A stretch of 64,000 nucleotides of DNA from Flavobacterium sp. HBTb2-11-1 (GTDB lineage Bacteria > Bacteroidota > Bacteroidia > Flavobacteriales > Flavobacteriaceae), in NCBI RefSeq assembly GCF_009826975.1, contig NZ_WUMO01000002.1, forward strand, positions 310,001 to 374,000, in the 5' to 3' direction. Positions 39,468-49,249 of this stretch are shown here, one piece after another. The number at the start of each line of letters is the position of its first letter. Positions within the stretch are counted from its first letter, which is position 1. Below the pieces are notes generated by a model that saw only the letters and a program-made list of their open reading frames with translations, did no database searches and was not told the DNA's origin. Position numbers and translations under genes: made by a program.

Positions 39468-39680
39468 ATGATTAAAACAATCTGAAAAATAGGATTTTCA
39501 GTTAATCTTAGTAATTTTAAATAGGTTAAGTTCGGTAAAACAACATTTTTCTTCTTCGTCATATACTTTTTTTTAGAAATTGCCCAAGTTTATTAGTCGG
39601 TATTGGGATTTAGACCGAGAAGCACATAAAAAAAATTTGCAGGAGAAAAAAAATAAAATAGTTTTGCACCTTTAAATTAA

Positions 39681-39696
39681 AAGTAAAGCTTTACTT
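39681..39696. promoter_or_regulatory. Perfect 16-bp palindrome
   Basis: AAGTAAAGCTTTACTT, an exact dyad in the gap between the MBL operon and the divergent ATPase gene; likely a regulator site, partner unknown. Confidence 0.5.
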
Positions 39697-39911
39697 CTAC
39701 AAGAATTACTTTAGCAAGAATAAGAGTCCTTAGGATTGGCGTTCACAGGACTCTTTCACTTACTCCAAAAGGGTGCCAGATTCGTTAATATCTGTTAAAT
39801 TGTCTTAATATTTATCGTTTTTAACAACAAAATTCGACAAAGTGCTAATCTTTATCGATAAAATGTATAAATTATTTCTAAATATCCATGACACACATTT
39901 TATAAAAACCG

Positions 39912-39979
39912 TGACATAATGTCATTAATATTACGGATTTCCATAAAAATATACGCCACAATGTCAATTATCATGACAT
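39912..39979. promoter_or_regulatory. Paired TGACAT/ATGTCA dyads in divergent promoter region
   Basis: TGACATAATGTCA (39912-39924) is an exact dyad with 1-base centre; ATGTCA (39961-39966) and TGACAT (39974-39979) form a second, wider dyad with the half-sites facing outward. A half-site TGACACA is at 39890. The rest of 39451-40375 holds no gene (a 73-codon minus-strand frame at 40024-40245 has no protein character). These look like operator sites for control of both divergent defence-like transcripts; no regulator gene is adjacent. Confidence 0.55.
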
Positions 39980-40375
39980 AACGTGTAGATTATTTAAAGT
40001 TAAAATCTAAATAGTACTTTTTTCTATCCTTTTATTTCTAGACATTGTCTAAAAACCGGTACCTTCTTATTCATTTTTACCGCTTTTTTAAGGTTTAAAG
40101 TGAAGCAGCAAAATAACTGTCGAAAATTACGCCCAGATACATGAACATTCCAATCTATCATATTTATAAATTGATTGGAATAATAACATTCAATTTCGAA
40201 ATGGACAAAATGGCAACTGAAATACTTATACAAACTCAGCAGCACTTCATAAAATTAAAAACGTACCTCTCTTTCTCCTTCTGCGTCAGCTTACACAACT
40301 AGATCGCCTTGTGCACTATTGAATGAAATTTTCTATCTATATTAGTAACCAAAGTATAACATTTTTAAATTCAAT

Positions 40376-43300
40376 ATGTCAGTAACCAAAGAAATTCCTG
40401 AACTTTTAAATGATCTTCTAAAAAGAAGAAATGGCGGAGCAATTAACATTAGGGGAATACAGTATCAAACTTTGTATGCTTGTTCTGTCATTCTTGATAA
40501 ACTGTCATCCGGAGAAAGCAGTAACCATGTTAGACTGGAAGGCATTGAAGACCTAGATCTAATCTCCAATAAAATTGTCTGTTCCGACAACTTATACATA
40601 CAATTAAAAACATCAGTAAATAAAATGGATGCTGGTAATTTCTGGAATTTAGGAATCCTGCAGAATTTTTTAAATGTATATCTTCTTGATCCTTCAAGCA
40701 AATTCAGACTGGTTTACAATATGAAAATTTCTGACGGGCAGCTAAAAAATCTAATACAGCATAACCTTGATAATAGGAATCTATATTTTTGGAAACAGAA
40801 ATTATCCAGACATACCAGCTCCGAGTTTGATATACTTTCTTTTTTTAACAGTATTTCTTATGAGCATCAAAGCGAGCAAGAACTATCCATTTTATGCACA
40901 AAACTCCTTTTTGAAAAATGGGATATTACAAAGGGAACAGAAATGCAGTATTTTAAAAGCTTATTCTATCATGTTCTTGATTGGTCCAAAAACAGAAACA
41001 CCATTACTCATATAGACGTAATTAAACTGTTTGCAGAAATCAAAGACCAGCATTCCAAGGCAGCAGTTAATCCTGCAGTTGCAAACAATTATATCCATGA
41101 AGTAGATTTTTACAGCACAGCAGAAAACACTTTTGACTATTTCGAAGGTAAAGCCGCGCAGCCATATCATGTTGCAGCCTGTCTTCCCGCCAGACGCAAA
41201 AAATGGGAAGAAACCATCTCTGAATCTATGTCAAATTCTAATGTAACCATTATCCGTTCTTCCAGCGGACAGGGCAAATCAACATTGGCTTGGCAGATTG
41301 GGCTGGAACTATCTAAGAACAATGCAATCTATCAGGTAAACGTCTGTCGAAATTGGGAGGAAGCAAATGCAATAGCAGATTTTTTAGAGACTCGACTTTA
41401 TATAGGACAGGATCCAATTGTTATTATTGACGGTCTGAATTCAACAACAGAAAAATGGGGCTTGGTAGTTGAAAAAGTGGGCCAAAAGGGAATAAAATTT
41501 CTTGTCACTGCCAGACAGGAGGACTGGTTCCGTTACGGAGGCGATATATCAAGAATTAAAGTAAACCTTGTAGATATTAGTTTATCATTGGACGAAGCCA
41601 AAAGCATTTTTGAGCAGTTTGAAAAAACACAGAAGCTTCATCAGGATATCACTGCCTGGCAGCCTGCCTACGAACTGGTTCGTGAAAATGGATTACTCAT
41701 AGAATACACCTTTCTGCTTACAAGAGGCGAAATGATTAGAGAGAGATTGGAAAACCAGCTCAAAACAATCAATCAGACCGCTTCAGGCATTTCAAAATTT
41801 GAAATTCTAAGGCTTGTTTCAATGGCAAACTGCATCAATCTTCAGGTGTCCAGCAAGGCACTTCTTAAACACATTGCCGATACTGTAGGTTTTAGCTCTG
41901 ATCGCGGAGAAACACTTGCTGAATTAGAAAATGAATATTTCCTAAGTTTCAACAGAACCTATATTGAAGGACTTCATCCAGTTAGATCCTCCCATCTTAC
42001 CGAACTACTCCACCGAACTATACCAGAAAGCGAAACACTGCTGAATTTATATAAAATTTTACAACCTGATCAAAAATCTGATTTTTTTGCAAATGCAGTA
42101 CTTATTATAAAACCGGAAGAAAAATACGATTTTTATAAATGTATCGCTGGTGAATTAAAAAACAGCACAGCAATTGAAATGGTCCAGGCCTTAGACGGGA
42201 TATCACATGCTGAGCCCTTAAGGTACTGGTTTGATAATCGTGACATATTTGATCAGGTTTTTAAAAATGGCGGGTTGGACCTTTTTGTTATGCAAACTAT
42301 TCCTAAGATTAATTTAACTACATTACAGGAGTTAAAAGTAATATTGGGTGCGCAGTCTTCAAAAATTGATTTTCTTTTGGAAAAATTGCAAGACTTGCCG
42401 CGATATTCCCTAAAGGAGAGCGATATAAGTTTTTTTGCGCTTGAACTTTTCAATGGAATGAAGGATTCGAGAAAAAAAATAACGTCCTTCGATGGGCTCT
42501 CCAGTCTTACAAAATGGTATAATCGTTTGGGATTCAAACTGGACTTCCTTTTCACCTTCGACGAGGAACTCTTAAGATTGAATGATAACACCGCCTTTAG
42601 CGATGTGCTCGAAATCTATCAATATTTTCAAATGACTAATCCAGTTGAGTTTAAGAATTACATAGAAAAAAATAGAGAAAATATTCTCAGTTATATTAAA
42701 GTAAAAACGGGCTCCGTTTCTGTCGAAGAGGGAGATGAAGACAACCTTATAATAAGCTTTATAGTAAAACCTGAAAATACACTTAAACCACACCAGCAGA
42801 GCGTTACCAGAATAGAATCAGCCTATTCATTACTACCCTATTACAGTAGATATGATACCGATGGCCTCATTCTTCCATTCCCATCTCAGCAAGCTGTGAT
42901 GGTGGTTCAAACTGATGCTTCCAAGCGTCTAAAACCAAAAGTCCTAATCGATCAGGAAGCGGTGCGCTATAATCAAATCTGGTCACAAACAATAATTGCC
43001 AATTACCATTCAACTTCCGCATACGAGTGGCAGGACCAAATATTCGCTTTGCGCAGTCTTGCCCTTGAATGGGCTCGAAAAATAAACAGTTACATCGAAG
43101 CTCTAATTGAAGGCGATCTTATTCAACAGCAGGTGATACCTGGAGCTCTCCAGATAATAAGCGAGAATGTTTCCGAACGGATTCATTTCAAGAAGTCCTA
43201 CCCAAAATTCGGCAGAAATATGTTGCGAAGAGAAAATAAGCCTATTGATGAAAAAGCAGTGAATGATTGGATCACATCACTTAATAATGCAAACAATCAA

Positions 43301-44254
43301 TTAATGAGCTTCTTTATTCCCAAAGAACCGGCTGCTCGCAATTTAGCATTCATCCAGCTTAAGTCCATAATTTACAAGCTGCAGGAAATGCAGCGGGCAT
43401 ATGCAAAAATTGAAGCTTTATCTGTTGCATACTTCAATACAACCAGCTTAATTGCCAATGAGGATAAAGTATATACCCACTTACTTAAAACCGTAAATTA
43501 CTTTTACTCACATGATCCTATTAATAGGTTTCATAAAAAAGGAAAAGATCGTGTTGACCAATGGTATTGCCAGGAGCAGAAGTCTAAATTAAAGACATTG
43601 GAAAATATTCTCCTTGCCGGCCAATTTATTCTTGGCCATCAAATATTACCTCCTCAACGACTTGAAGAAACCGAATACCATGTACACACAACTTTAGCAA
43701 TAGTCAACTTTGACTTTAAAAGAATGGATGCTATGGAGCTTATATGCAGAGCGCTATATCCTCTGGCTGATTTTCCGTCGGCATTTTTTACGCTTTTAAA
43801 TGTGCAAGGTAAAAAGGCTATTGGCGGTCTTCGCTTTTCAAAAAGATTTTTCGAGATTATTAGGGATGGTTATAATGGATCAGAAATGGAAGAACTCGAT
43901 AATTATCTGCCACTGCCTATAGTTCCTGCCGATAACATTAAAGATATCCTACCGGAGATAGAAGCTTTAAATACTGCCTCACTAAATATCGAAATAGCAG
44001 TAAAGGCAGAGATTATCAACAAATTGTGGGAGTTTTCTAAGTATAAAGCAAAAATAAATCTGGAAAACGCGATCGAAAAAGCATGGTTTGAAAAGTTAAC
44101 TGCTGATACAATAGGATTCGTAGAAGATGAGCTTAAAAGACTAAACCTTACTCCCACCAATGATTTTTTCATATGGGTAAAAAACAGTCAATCCGAAAAA
44201 ATAGAAAACAATGATTCCACCTATGTTGAGCAACTTTCAACACTTTTACAATAG
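40376..44254 (+). CDS. DUF4297/Cap4-like nuclease fused to STAND-like ATPase
   Basis: 1292 residues. N-terminal domain (about 1-230) carries the pattern of DUF4297/Cap4-type PD-(D/E)xK nucleases: GGAINIRGIQYQTLYAC, then RLEGIEDLDLIS (acidic Glu58/Asp59) and IQLKTS (76-80, Gln-x-Lys). P-loop ATPase next: Walker A SSSGQGKST (295-303), Walker B PIVIIDGLN (347-355, Asp352), sensor-like VTARQEDW. The remaining ~850 residues are helix-rich without named domains and could be the sensing part. This order (nuclease, STAND NTPase, large sensor) is that of Avs/AVAST anti-phage proteins, but it is shorter than the Avs2-Avs4 I know and I did not confirm homology. Divergent from the MBL/E2-E1-JAB/patatin operon; followed by repeat A4. 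Confidence 0.82.
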   Translation: MSVTKEIPELLNDLLKRRNGGAINIRGIQYQTLYACSVILDKLSSGESSNHVRLEGIEDLDLISNKIVCSDNLYIQLKTSVNKMDAGNFWNLGILQNFLNVYLLDPSSKFRLVYNMKISDGQLKNLIQHNLDNRNLYFWKQKLSRHTSSEFDILSFFNSISYEHQSEQELSILCTKLLFEKWDITKGTEMQYFKSLFYHVLDWSKNRNTITHIDVIKLFAEIKDQHSKAAVNPAVANNYIHEVDFYSTAENTFDYFEGKAAQPYHVAACLPARRKKWEETISESMSNSNVTIIRSSSGQGKSTLAWQIGLELSKNNAIYQVNVCRNWEEANAIADFLETRLYIGQDPIVIIDGLNSTTEKWGLVVEKVGQKGIKFLVTARQEDWFRYGGDISRIKVNLVDISLSLDEAKSIFEQFEKTQKLHQDITAWQPAYELVRENGLLIEYTFLLTRGEMIRERLENQLKTINQTASGISKFEILRLVSMANCINLQVSSKALLKHIADTVGFSSDRGETLAELENEYFLSFNRTYIEGLHPVRSSHLTELLHRTIPESETLLNLYKILQPDQKSDFFANAVLIIKPEEKYDFYKCIAGELKNSTAIEMVQALDGISHAEPLRYWFDNRDIFDQVFKNGGLDLFVMQTIPKINLTTLQELKVILGAQSSKIDFLLEKLQDLPRYSLKESDISFFALELFNGMKDSRKKITSFDGLSSLTKWYNRLGFKLDFLFTFDEELLRLNDNTAFSDVLEIYQYFQMTNPVEFKNYIEKNRENILSYIKVKTGSVSVEEGDEDNLIISFIVKPENTLKPHQQSVTRIESAYSLLPYYSRYDTDGLILPFPSQQAVMVVQTDASKRLKPKVLIDQEAVRYNQIWSQTIIANYHSTSAYEWQDQIFALRSLALEWARKINSYIEALIEGDLIQQQVIPGALQIISENVSERIHFKKSYPKFGRNMLRRENKPIDEKAVNDWITSLNNANNQLMSFFIPKEPAARNLAFIQLKSIIYKLQEMQRAYAKIEALSVAYFNTTSLIANEDKVYTHLLKTVNYFYSHDPINRFHKKGKDRVDQWYCQEQKSKLKTLENILLAGQFILGHQILPPQRLEETEYHVHTTLAIVNFDFKRMDAMELICRALYPLADFPSAFFTLLNVQGKKAIGGLRFSKRFFEIIRDGYNGSEMEELDNYLPLPIVPADNIKDILPEIEALNTASLNIEIAVKAEIINKLWEFSKYKAKINLENAIEKAWFEKLTADTIGFVEDELKRLNLTPTNDFFIWVKNSQSEKIENNDSTYVEQLSTLLQ

Positions 44255-44407
44255 TGGACTTAATACTTTTTTGCATCAAAAGTTAGGGCAAATTTTAATA
44301 ATTTCTATTCACTTTAAATATGAGATGTAAAAAAGGGTGCAAAAATGCATTATTAACTTTAATCTTAATTTTTCGTCAGTAGATAAACTCCAAATAGAAA
44401 TTCATAG

Positions 44408-44650
44408 AGCCAAATAAAGACATTTCTGTCTTAAGCATAACAATCATTTCAAATCCTCCATAAAAATTGTATAAATTTATATTATCATAATGCTATAAAC
44501 CAATTCAGTTTTTATATTTTTTTGCACTAATCCCCAACAGGACATCTAAACCAAATTTACATAGCCAATGAAAGACAGACACTACATATAGAAAGCCAAT
44601 TTCTTCAAATCATCCAAAAATGATGTTGTAATTTGCCCTGTCTTTGTCAC
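44408..44650 (+). repeat. Structured border repeat, copy A4 with upstream extension
   Basis: Core 44529-44650, ending GTCAC. Left arm AATCCCCAACAGGACA, right arm TGCCCTGTC, so pairing is weaker than in A1/A2. The 120-base extension from AGCCAAATAAAGACA matches those of A2 and A5. It closes the STAND gene region on the right. Confidence 0.78.
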
Positions 44651-44657
44651 TCAGCCA

Positions 44658-44693
44658 AATGGCGCCAATTGAAGACAATTGTCGCCATTTTTT
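44658..44693 (+). terminator. Terminator hairpin after copy A4
   Basis: Stem AAATGGCGCCAATTG / CAATTGTCGCCATTT with one mismatch, then T run; same type as after A1 and A2. The rest of the gap to 45007 shows no gene. Confidence 0.65.
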
Positions 44694-45007
44694 AATATAT
44701 ACCTATTAAATAAAGTAAGTTTGATAATTTCTGATTTATTTTCTCCATATCGCAACAAGGAAATAAAGGATCAAGTGCAAAAGTTGGGGATTATGTATAA
44801 ACACCAACAGGTCTTATTCTTGGGTTTTCTCCTAATGTCATATTTTAATTATAGTATTCTTATTGTTTTTTTTAATGTTTTTTTTAATGTTTTTTAAGAA
44901 AACATTCTGTCTATCTTTAACTATATCGGTCCACGAAGCGAAGGATTTCAAAACATATCTCTTAGCACTAAAGCCACTTTATTCCTTAATGTATTGTTTA
45001 ATTTCGC

Positions 45008-46312
45008 CTATGATGTCCTGTGTATAACGTCATATTCTATATTAAGTCTTGAAAACTGTGTATTCAAAAAAATTGTTGTCCTCAGGTCATTTAACATTTG
45101 ATGAGAAGGATGCCCATATGTATTACCATAACCAAAATTGCACACACTCAAAACGCGATTATGCCAGCGATTGATAGAATCACCAATATTTAATTCTTTA
45201 AATTTTTCAAAGTCCCAATTTTTAGATGAACCGTGATGAGGAACTTGGACTATGTGAACATTAACTAACTTATTTTTAAATGCTGGTGGAAAATCTATTG
45301 GGTTGTTAACGGGGTTTATAGATGTGTCACCAAACAGAAGAGTTCCTGACATTATTGAATTGTTATTTCTAGAAGGACGATCGTAATGATAGTAACGACG
45401 ATGGCGGTCATTATAAAAATGATGCAGTTCACAGTCCGAATAAATTCCTCCTTCAAGATGCATATAGTTAATTGGACCGTGTAAAAGTACAAGCCCATGA
45501 GAATTTATTTCGCCTATATGATTAGTATAACATGTATGAGCTTCTTTTCTCCTGCTTGTTGCAATTTCCTTTAAATCATCAAGTGTTAAACTTTCTGTTG
45601 ATTTTTTCTTTAACTTCTTTTTTAAGCAATTATGCAAATTACTAATTGCCAATTCATTTACACTTTTAACATAAGTTGTAAATTCCCATTTTTGTTGAAT
45701 GAAGAATTGCAAATTATTGTCATAAACAAAAACATTTGGTGCATTCTCCAATTCTTCTATTTGGATAAGATTTCCTCTAGAGTAAATATTTTCTGATTGA
45801 TTTTCCGCATCGTATCCTTCGTATTCAATCTCTAATTTTTCATTAGGTTTGACAAAATATATTTTAGTCTCTTTACTGTATTCTCCGATAAATGTAATAG
45901 GGCTTTCAATAAATAATATATAATCTTCTACAGATAAATCATTTTGAGGATCAATATTATCAGAAACCGAAACAAAAAAGAACTTTCTATGTTCTTTTTC
46001 AATATATGGTAATATGACATTTTTTACATTAAATTCTGTTAATAGACGTTTTAAACCAGAAACGTGATCATAGTCTAAATGAGAAATGAACAGCAATTCA
46101 ATTTCGTTATTATGTGCAAAATAATTTTGCAGGTGTTTAAAATGATTTATTTCACTATTTAGAGATTGACTATTTCCTGCAATAAATGAGCTTGTACCAC
46201 AGTCATAAACAACAGTAAAAACTTTATTATTTTCGTGTTGCCAAATTCGTCCGCCATAAAAGGAACCTTGTCCAGCTTTATAAAAAGAAAATTTTGCTTC
46301 CATGTGTTTCAT
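45008..46312 (-). CDS. Metallo-beta-lactamase-fold protein, two-gene unit
   Basis: 434 residues. N-terminal KAGQGSFYGGRIW and VVYDCGTSS, metal motif ISHLDYDHVSG (His78, Asp80, Asp82, His83), later LLFGDTS and VPHHGSSKNW supply the other ligands, as in ComEC-like MBL proteins. A ~150-residue insert between the motifs is unlike classical hydrolases. Related to the MBL of the E2-E1-JAB operon only in fold. Its ATG overlaps the stop of the upstream 107-aa gene (TAATG), so the two are translationally coupled. Defence role suspected from the neighbourhood, not shown. Confidence 0.82.
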   Translation of the reverse strand: MKHMEAKFSFYKAGQGSFYGGRIWQHENNKVFTVVYDCGTSSFIAGNSQSLNSEINHFKHLQNYFAHNNEIELLFISHLDYDHVSGLKRLLTEFNVKNVILPYIEKEHRKFFFVSVSDNIDPQNDLSVEDYILFIESPITFIGEYSKETKIYFVKPNEKLEIEYEGYDAENQSENIYSRGNLIQIEELENAPNVFVYDNNLQFFIQQKWEFTTYVKSVNELAISNLHNCLKKKLKKKSTESLTLDDLKEIATSRRKEAHTCYTNHIGEINSHGLVLLHGPINYMHLEGGIYSDCELHHFYNDRHRRYYHYDRPSRNNNSIMSGTLLFGDTSINPVNNPIDFPPAFKNKLVNVHIVQVPHHGSSKNWDFEKFKELNIGDSINRWHNRVLSVCNFGYGNTYGHPSHQMLNDLRTTIFLNTQFSRLNIEYDVIHRTS

Positions 46313-46635
46313 TAGTCTAAACTTTTAATTTTTTCCTTTATTTTATTCAGGAAATCACTCAAATCCCGACCAAAATATCTCGGTAAAACAAATTCATCAT
46401 AAATTATTGCTCTTCCAAATCCACTTGTTTCTTTTCCATCAGTTAGTAATTCAAATACTTCCCAGTTTTTACGGATATGATAATCTGCAAGTCTAATTGC
46501 ACTGTCGACTTGTCTTTCTGCATCGCTTCTTATCTTTTTATTTTTACCATCTTTTGAAGTTGAATATGCAAAATAAAAATCAGAATAAATTTGATTTAAA
46601 ATATTGTATAAATTTTGCCATTGCTCTTTATCCAT
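46312..46635 (-). CDS. Small partner protein of the MBL unit, 107 aa
   Basis: No family recognised. Predicted mostly helical, with a charged stretch (STSKDGKNKKIRSDAERQ) and C-terminal YFGRDLSDFLNKIKEKIKSL. First gene of a two-gene operon with a one-base stop/start overlap into the MBL gene, which points to a stoichiometric partner such as a regulator or an inhibitor of the MBL enzyme (inference). Confidence 0.72.
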   Translation of the reverse strand: MDKEQWQNLYNILNQIYSDFYFAYSTSKDGKNKKIRSDAERQVDSAIRLADYHIRKNWEVFELLTDGKETSGFGRAIIYDEFVLPRYFGRDLSDFLNKIKEKIKSLD

Positions 46636-46791
46636 AATTGTTTTTTGATTTAAAATATGCTAAATTATAGTAGCAAATTAAGCCTTTTGAGAAATAAAGT
46701 CATCAAGTATAATTACCTGTTTTTAACAAAAAAAAGATGCCTTTGCAGGCATATATAAATTCAGTAATTTTAAAATTATAGTATTTTATTA

Positions 46792-47004
46792 TCAAAATAA
46801 AATAACAGCAATCCTGAAAAACAAACCACAAACAATTATTATAGAAGACAACCACATCAATATTCTTTCAAATAATGTAATTAGCCATGCTTGCTCATGA
46901 TTTTTGAAGTGTTGTAGTCCCGCAGGAACTTTACGATTGAATCTTCGTTTACGGATTACATATCTGAAAGGCATTACTTTTGTACCACAAAATCTAAATC
47001 GCAT
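46792..47004 (-). CDS. Possible small basic membrane protein, 70 aa
   Basis: From the ATG at 47004, just clear of the repeat A5 extension. A basic N-terminal half (MPFRYVIRKRRFNRKVPAGL) is followed by a C-terminal hydrophobic helix (ILMWLSSIIIVCGLFF). Composition is protein-like, but I recognise no family and the gene stands alone. Confidence 0.33.
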   Translation of the reverse strand: MRFRFCGTKVMPFRYVIRKRRFNRKVPAGLQHFKNHEQAWLITLFERILMWLSSIIIVCGLFFRIAVILF

Positions 47005-47018
47005 AAAGTAATTTATAG

Positions 47019-47261
47019 AGCCAAAGAAAGACAATCCTGCCTTAGCTTAAAACATTCTTTTAAAATCCTCCATAAATTTTGTAAATTTATATATCAGTTT
47101 AATGCGATGAATCTCTTGAGTTTTTACAATTTTTGCATCAATCCTACTCAGGACATCCAAACCAAATTCATGACGCCAATGAAAGACAGACACTACATGT
47201 AGAAAGCCAATCTCTTCAAATCATCCAAAAATGATGTTGTAATTTGTCCCGTCGAGGTCAC
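47019..47261 (+). repeat. Structured border repeat, copy A5 with upstream extension
   Basis: Core 47140-47261, ending GTCAC, with the 120-base extension shared with A2 and A4 (GAAAGACAATCCTGCCTTAG). It is a hybrid: A-type repeat followed by the GAGACAACT hairpin and the ~200-bp repeat otherwise seen after B-type copies. Confidence 0.8.
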
Positions 47262-47264
47262 AAA

Positions 47265-47299
47265 AAGAGACAACTAATTAATAGTTGTCTCTTTTTTTT
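47265..47299 (+). terminator. Terminator hairpin after copy A5
   Basis: Stem AAGAGACAACTA / TAGTTGTCTCTT with T run. Same hairpin follows B1, B2 and B3; only the loop bases differ. Confidence 0.7.
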
Positions 47300-47300
47300 A

Positions 47301-47499
47301 TGCCCTAATGTGTAGATTTTTCAAGACTATACGACTTAACATTCTATGGTTAGATTTTTCAATAGGAAATTCTTAGTCTGTTTGAAATAAAAAGTCTTAA
47401 AGTGGCGCTATCGGAGATTTAATCGAAGCTGAACGATGGTTCGAAATCCCGTTAAGGATATAGGATTTTTTTTCTCTTTTGGTTTATCGTAATTTTTTT
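47301..47499 (+). repeat. Long repeat R with tRNA T-arm-like core, copy R1
   Basis: About 200 bp shared with R2-R4. The core (47404-47464) runs from GGCGCTATCGGAG through GATGGTTCGAAATCCCG to GGATATAGGA. GGTTCGAAATCCCG resembles a tRNA T-arm and 3' half, but an extra base breaks the T stem and no acceptor/anticodon arms form. Confidence 0.7.
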
Positions 47500-47536
47500 A
47501 CTAAATATTATTGTTCAATTGCGGTTGAAAATTGAT

Positions 47537-48646
47537 TTATTTCTGTTTTAATAGTTCTTTGATAGCCATATCTAATACTGGATCATTCATGTTTAGCAAA
47601 TCATTTTGAGTATTTAGAACATAAATGTCAACAGGTGCGCCGATTCCTTCATAACAAATCATTTTGTTGTCGTAGTACCGTTCATTAGAGAGTGAAATAA
47701 GCCACCCATTCGGAAGTGTAAAGCCATACATATTTGAGTAAATGCCTCGTGTGTTTGAACCGACAATTTTTACATTAGGCAGCTCTCTCATTATCGAAGC
47801 AAATAAATCTCCGGCGCTTACTGTTTTGTCATTCGTTAAGACTACTACAGGTTTTGTAAATTGAAAAACACCTTTAGGCTCAGTGTACCAAGTTTCAAGC
47901 TGCCCAAAATCTTCATATCCTCCCTTTCTTATTCTTGTTTTTTTATGCATCCCAATTACTTTACTAGCTGTAAATCTGCCTGCAACTTCATAAGCAAATT
48001 CATCATTGCCCCCAATATTATCTCTTACATCTACAATAATTGATTTCACATCTTTAAAACTTGCAAACAGCGTATCCAATAGCTTACCTGCAACTACTGC
48101 ATCAGGCACATTATCAGAATCTTGATTAACGAAGCATCTGTTGAAACGCAGGTATCCAATACCATTTGAAGTCGAGTAAGCAAACAGAGGTACATGATTA
48201 AATTCAGGACCTGCGTATTGCAGCGCTGTAAATTTTTCTTGAGATAAGGAAGAATTTACCATTTGCCAAAACTTATTACGTAAACTATCTGTTGGGAACT
48301 CTTTTACGAACTGCGAAGGTTTCACGGATTTGAATTGCTTTATTCCTGGAACGATAACATTGATATGATTGTCATTAAAAGGAGCCAGCATCTGAGAAAA
48401 AACCGTATACAAAGAATCATCAGAAGTATTGACATTTATCAGTGGCCTATATTTTTGATAGGCGGCATGCCAGTCAATATTCCTTAACTTAAAGAAGGCA
48501 TAGTTGTCTTCGAAAGTATGCCATAACACTTCAAAATTTAATTCCGGTTTTGAAATAGCAGTGTCTTTGGGATAAGAAATTGGATTTTGAGCGTTAGTTA
48601 TATTTGCGGTGAAAATTAACAAAATCAAATAGCTAAAAATTTTCAT
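47537..48646 (-). CDS. S41-family (tail-specific/TSP-like) serine peptidase
   Basis: 369 residues with a signal peptide (MKIFSYLILLIFTANITNAQ). An N-terminal helical part (about 25-150) is followed by the S41 core: DVRDNIGGNDEFAYEVAGRF and the active-site region TNDKTVSAGDLFASIM with the nucleophile Ser; a Lys lies downstream in the family. No PDZ domain is obvious. A periplasmic or exported protease of unknown target. It stands alone between repeats A5/R1 and B1. Confidence 0.87.
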   Translation of the reverse strand: MKIFSYLILLIFTANITNAQNPISYPKDTAISKPELNFEVLWHTFEDNYAFFKLRNIDWHAAYQKYRPLINVNTSDDSLYTVFSQMLAPFNDNHINVIVPGIKQFKSVKPSQFVKEFPTDSLRNKFWQMVNSSLSQEKFTALQYAGPEFNHVPLFAYSTSNGIGYLRFNRCFVNQDSDNVPDAVVAGKLLDTLFASFKDVKSIIVDVRDNIGGNDEFAYEVAGRFTASKVIGMHKKTRIRKGGYEDFGQLETWYTEPKGVFQFTKPVVVLTNDKTVSAGDLFASIMRELPNVKIVGSNTRGIYSNMYGFTLPNGWLISLSNERYYDNKMICYEGIGAPVDIYVLNTQNDLLNMNDPVLDMAIKELLKQK

Positions 48647-49080
48647 ATTTTTTTAATGATTAAATTTAAGATGGTGTTGATTAAAATTAATGCTAACGTT
48701 CTGTCGCTAAACGATTTTTGGGATTAAAGATGCGAGATTTTTCCGGTATCCACAAATTCTCCAAGTACAAAACCAAGAAATAAATCAATTTTTAACCTCA
48801 ATCGAACGACAATTAATGAGTTAAATTAAATATTTTTATTTGCCTGGAAATTAATAAATCAAATGTCTAACAAAATTTCGCCCTTATTAGATTAAAGCCA
48901 AATGGAAACTCTAATATCCTCACCAAATTTTGATTTGAATGATCTTCATTTATTGCATAATTTTACTAAAAACCAACTCGTTTCTTTAACAGTACTAAAT
49001 TTTATTTTCGAATTCTTTTAAAAAACTATTAAACTTCTACATGTTTAAATATACATGTGTTTTAAAAATTTTTAGCATTT
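48647..49080. other. AT-rich non-coding stretch
   Basis: No gene seen. It contains the ATAAATCAATTTTTAACC block near 48779, and otherwise only AT-rich sequence leading into repeat B1. Confidence 0.35.
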
Positions 49081-49210
49081 AACCTCTACAGGACATACAA
49101 AGCACTATTGAATTAAAAAACAAAATAATTATCTTACAAATTCACTTGAAAATAAGCCAATTTCTTTAAATCATTCATAAAATGGTTTGTAAATTGTTCA
49201 GTAAGGTCAC
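49081..49210 (+). repeat. Structured border repeat, copy B1
   Basis: B-family copy. Outer arms ACCT / AGGT, inner arms TTACAAA / TTTGTAA, and the hairpin AAATCAT / ATGGTTT; ends GTAAGGTCAC. Starts the first of the two duplicated HxlR-hydratase-oxidoreductase blocks. Confidence 0.8.
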
Positions 49211-49215
49211 TTAAG

Positions 49216-49247
49216 GAGACAACTAGCAAATAGTTGTCTCTTTTTTT
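49216..49247 (+). terminator. Terminator hairpin after copy B1
   Basis: 10-bp stem GAGACAACTA / TAGTTGTCTC, loop GCAAA, seven T. Confidence 0.7.
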
Positions 49248-49249
49248 AT

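Noticed and set aside
40024..40245. 73-codon minus-strand frame between the divergent defence genes
   Set aside because: Composition is random-looking, rich in Phe/Cys/Tyr, and it lies in the regulatory gap with dyads.
44679..44897. 72-codon frame after repeat A4
   Set aside because: Begins inside the terminator hairpin and ends in low-complexity T-rich DNA.
47404..47464. tRNA gene in repeat R
   Set aside because: GGTTCGAAATCC looks like a T-arm but an extra base disrupts the stem and no acceptor, D or anticodon arms can be drawn.
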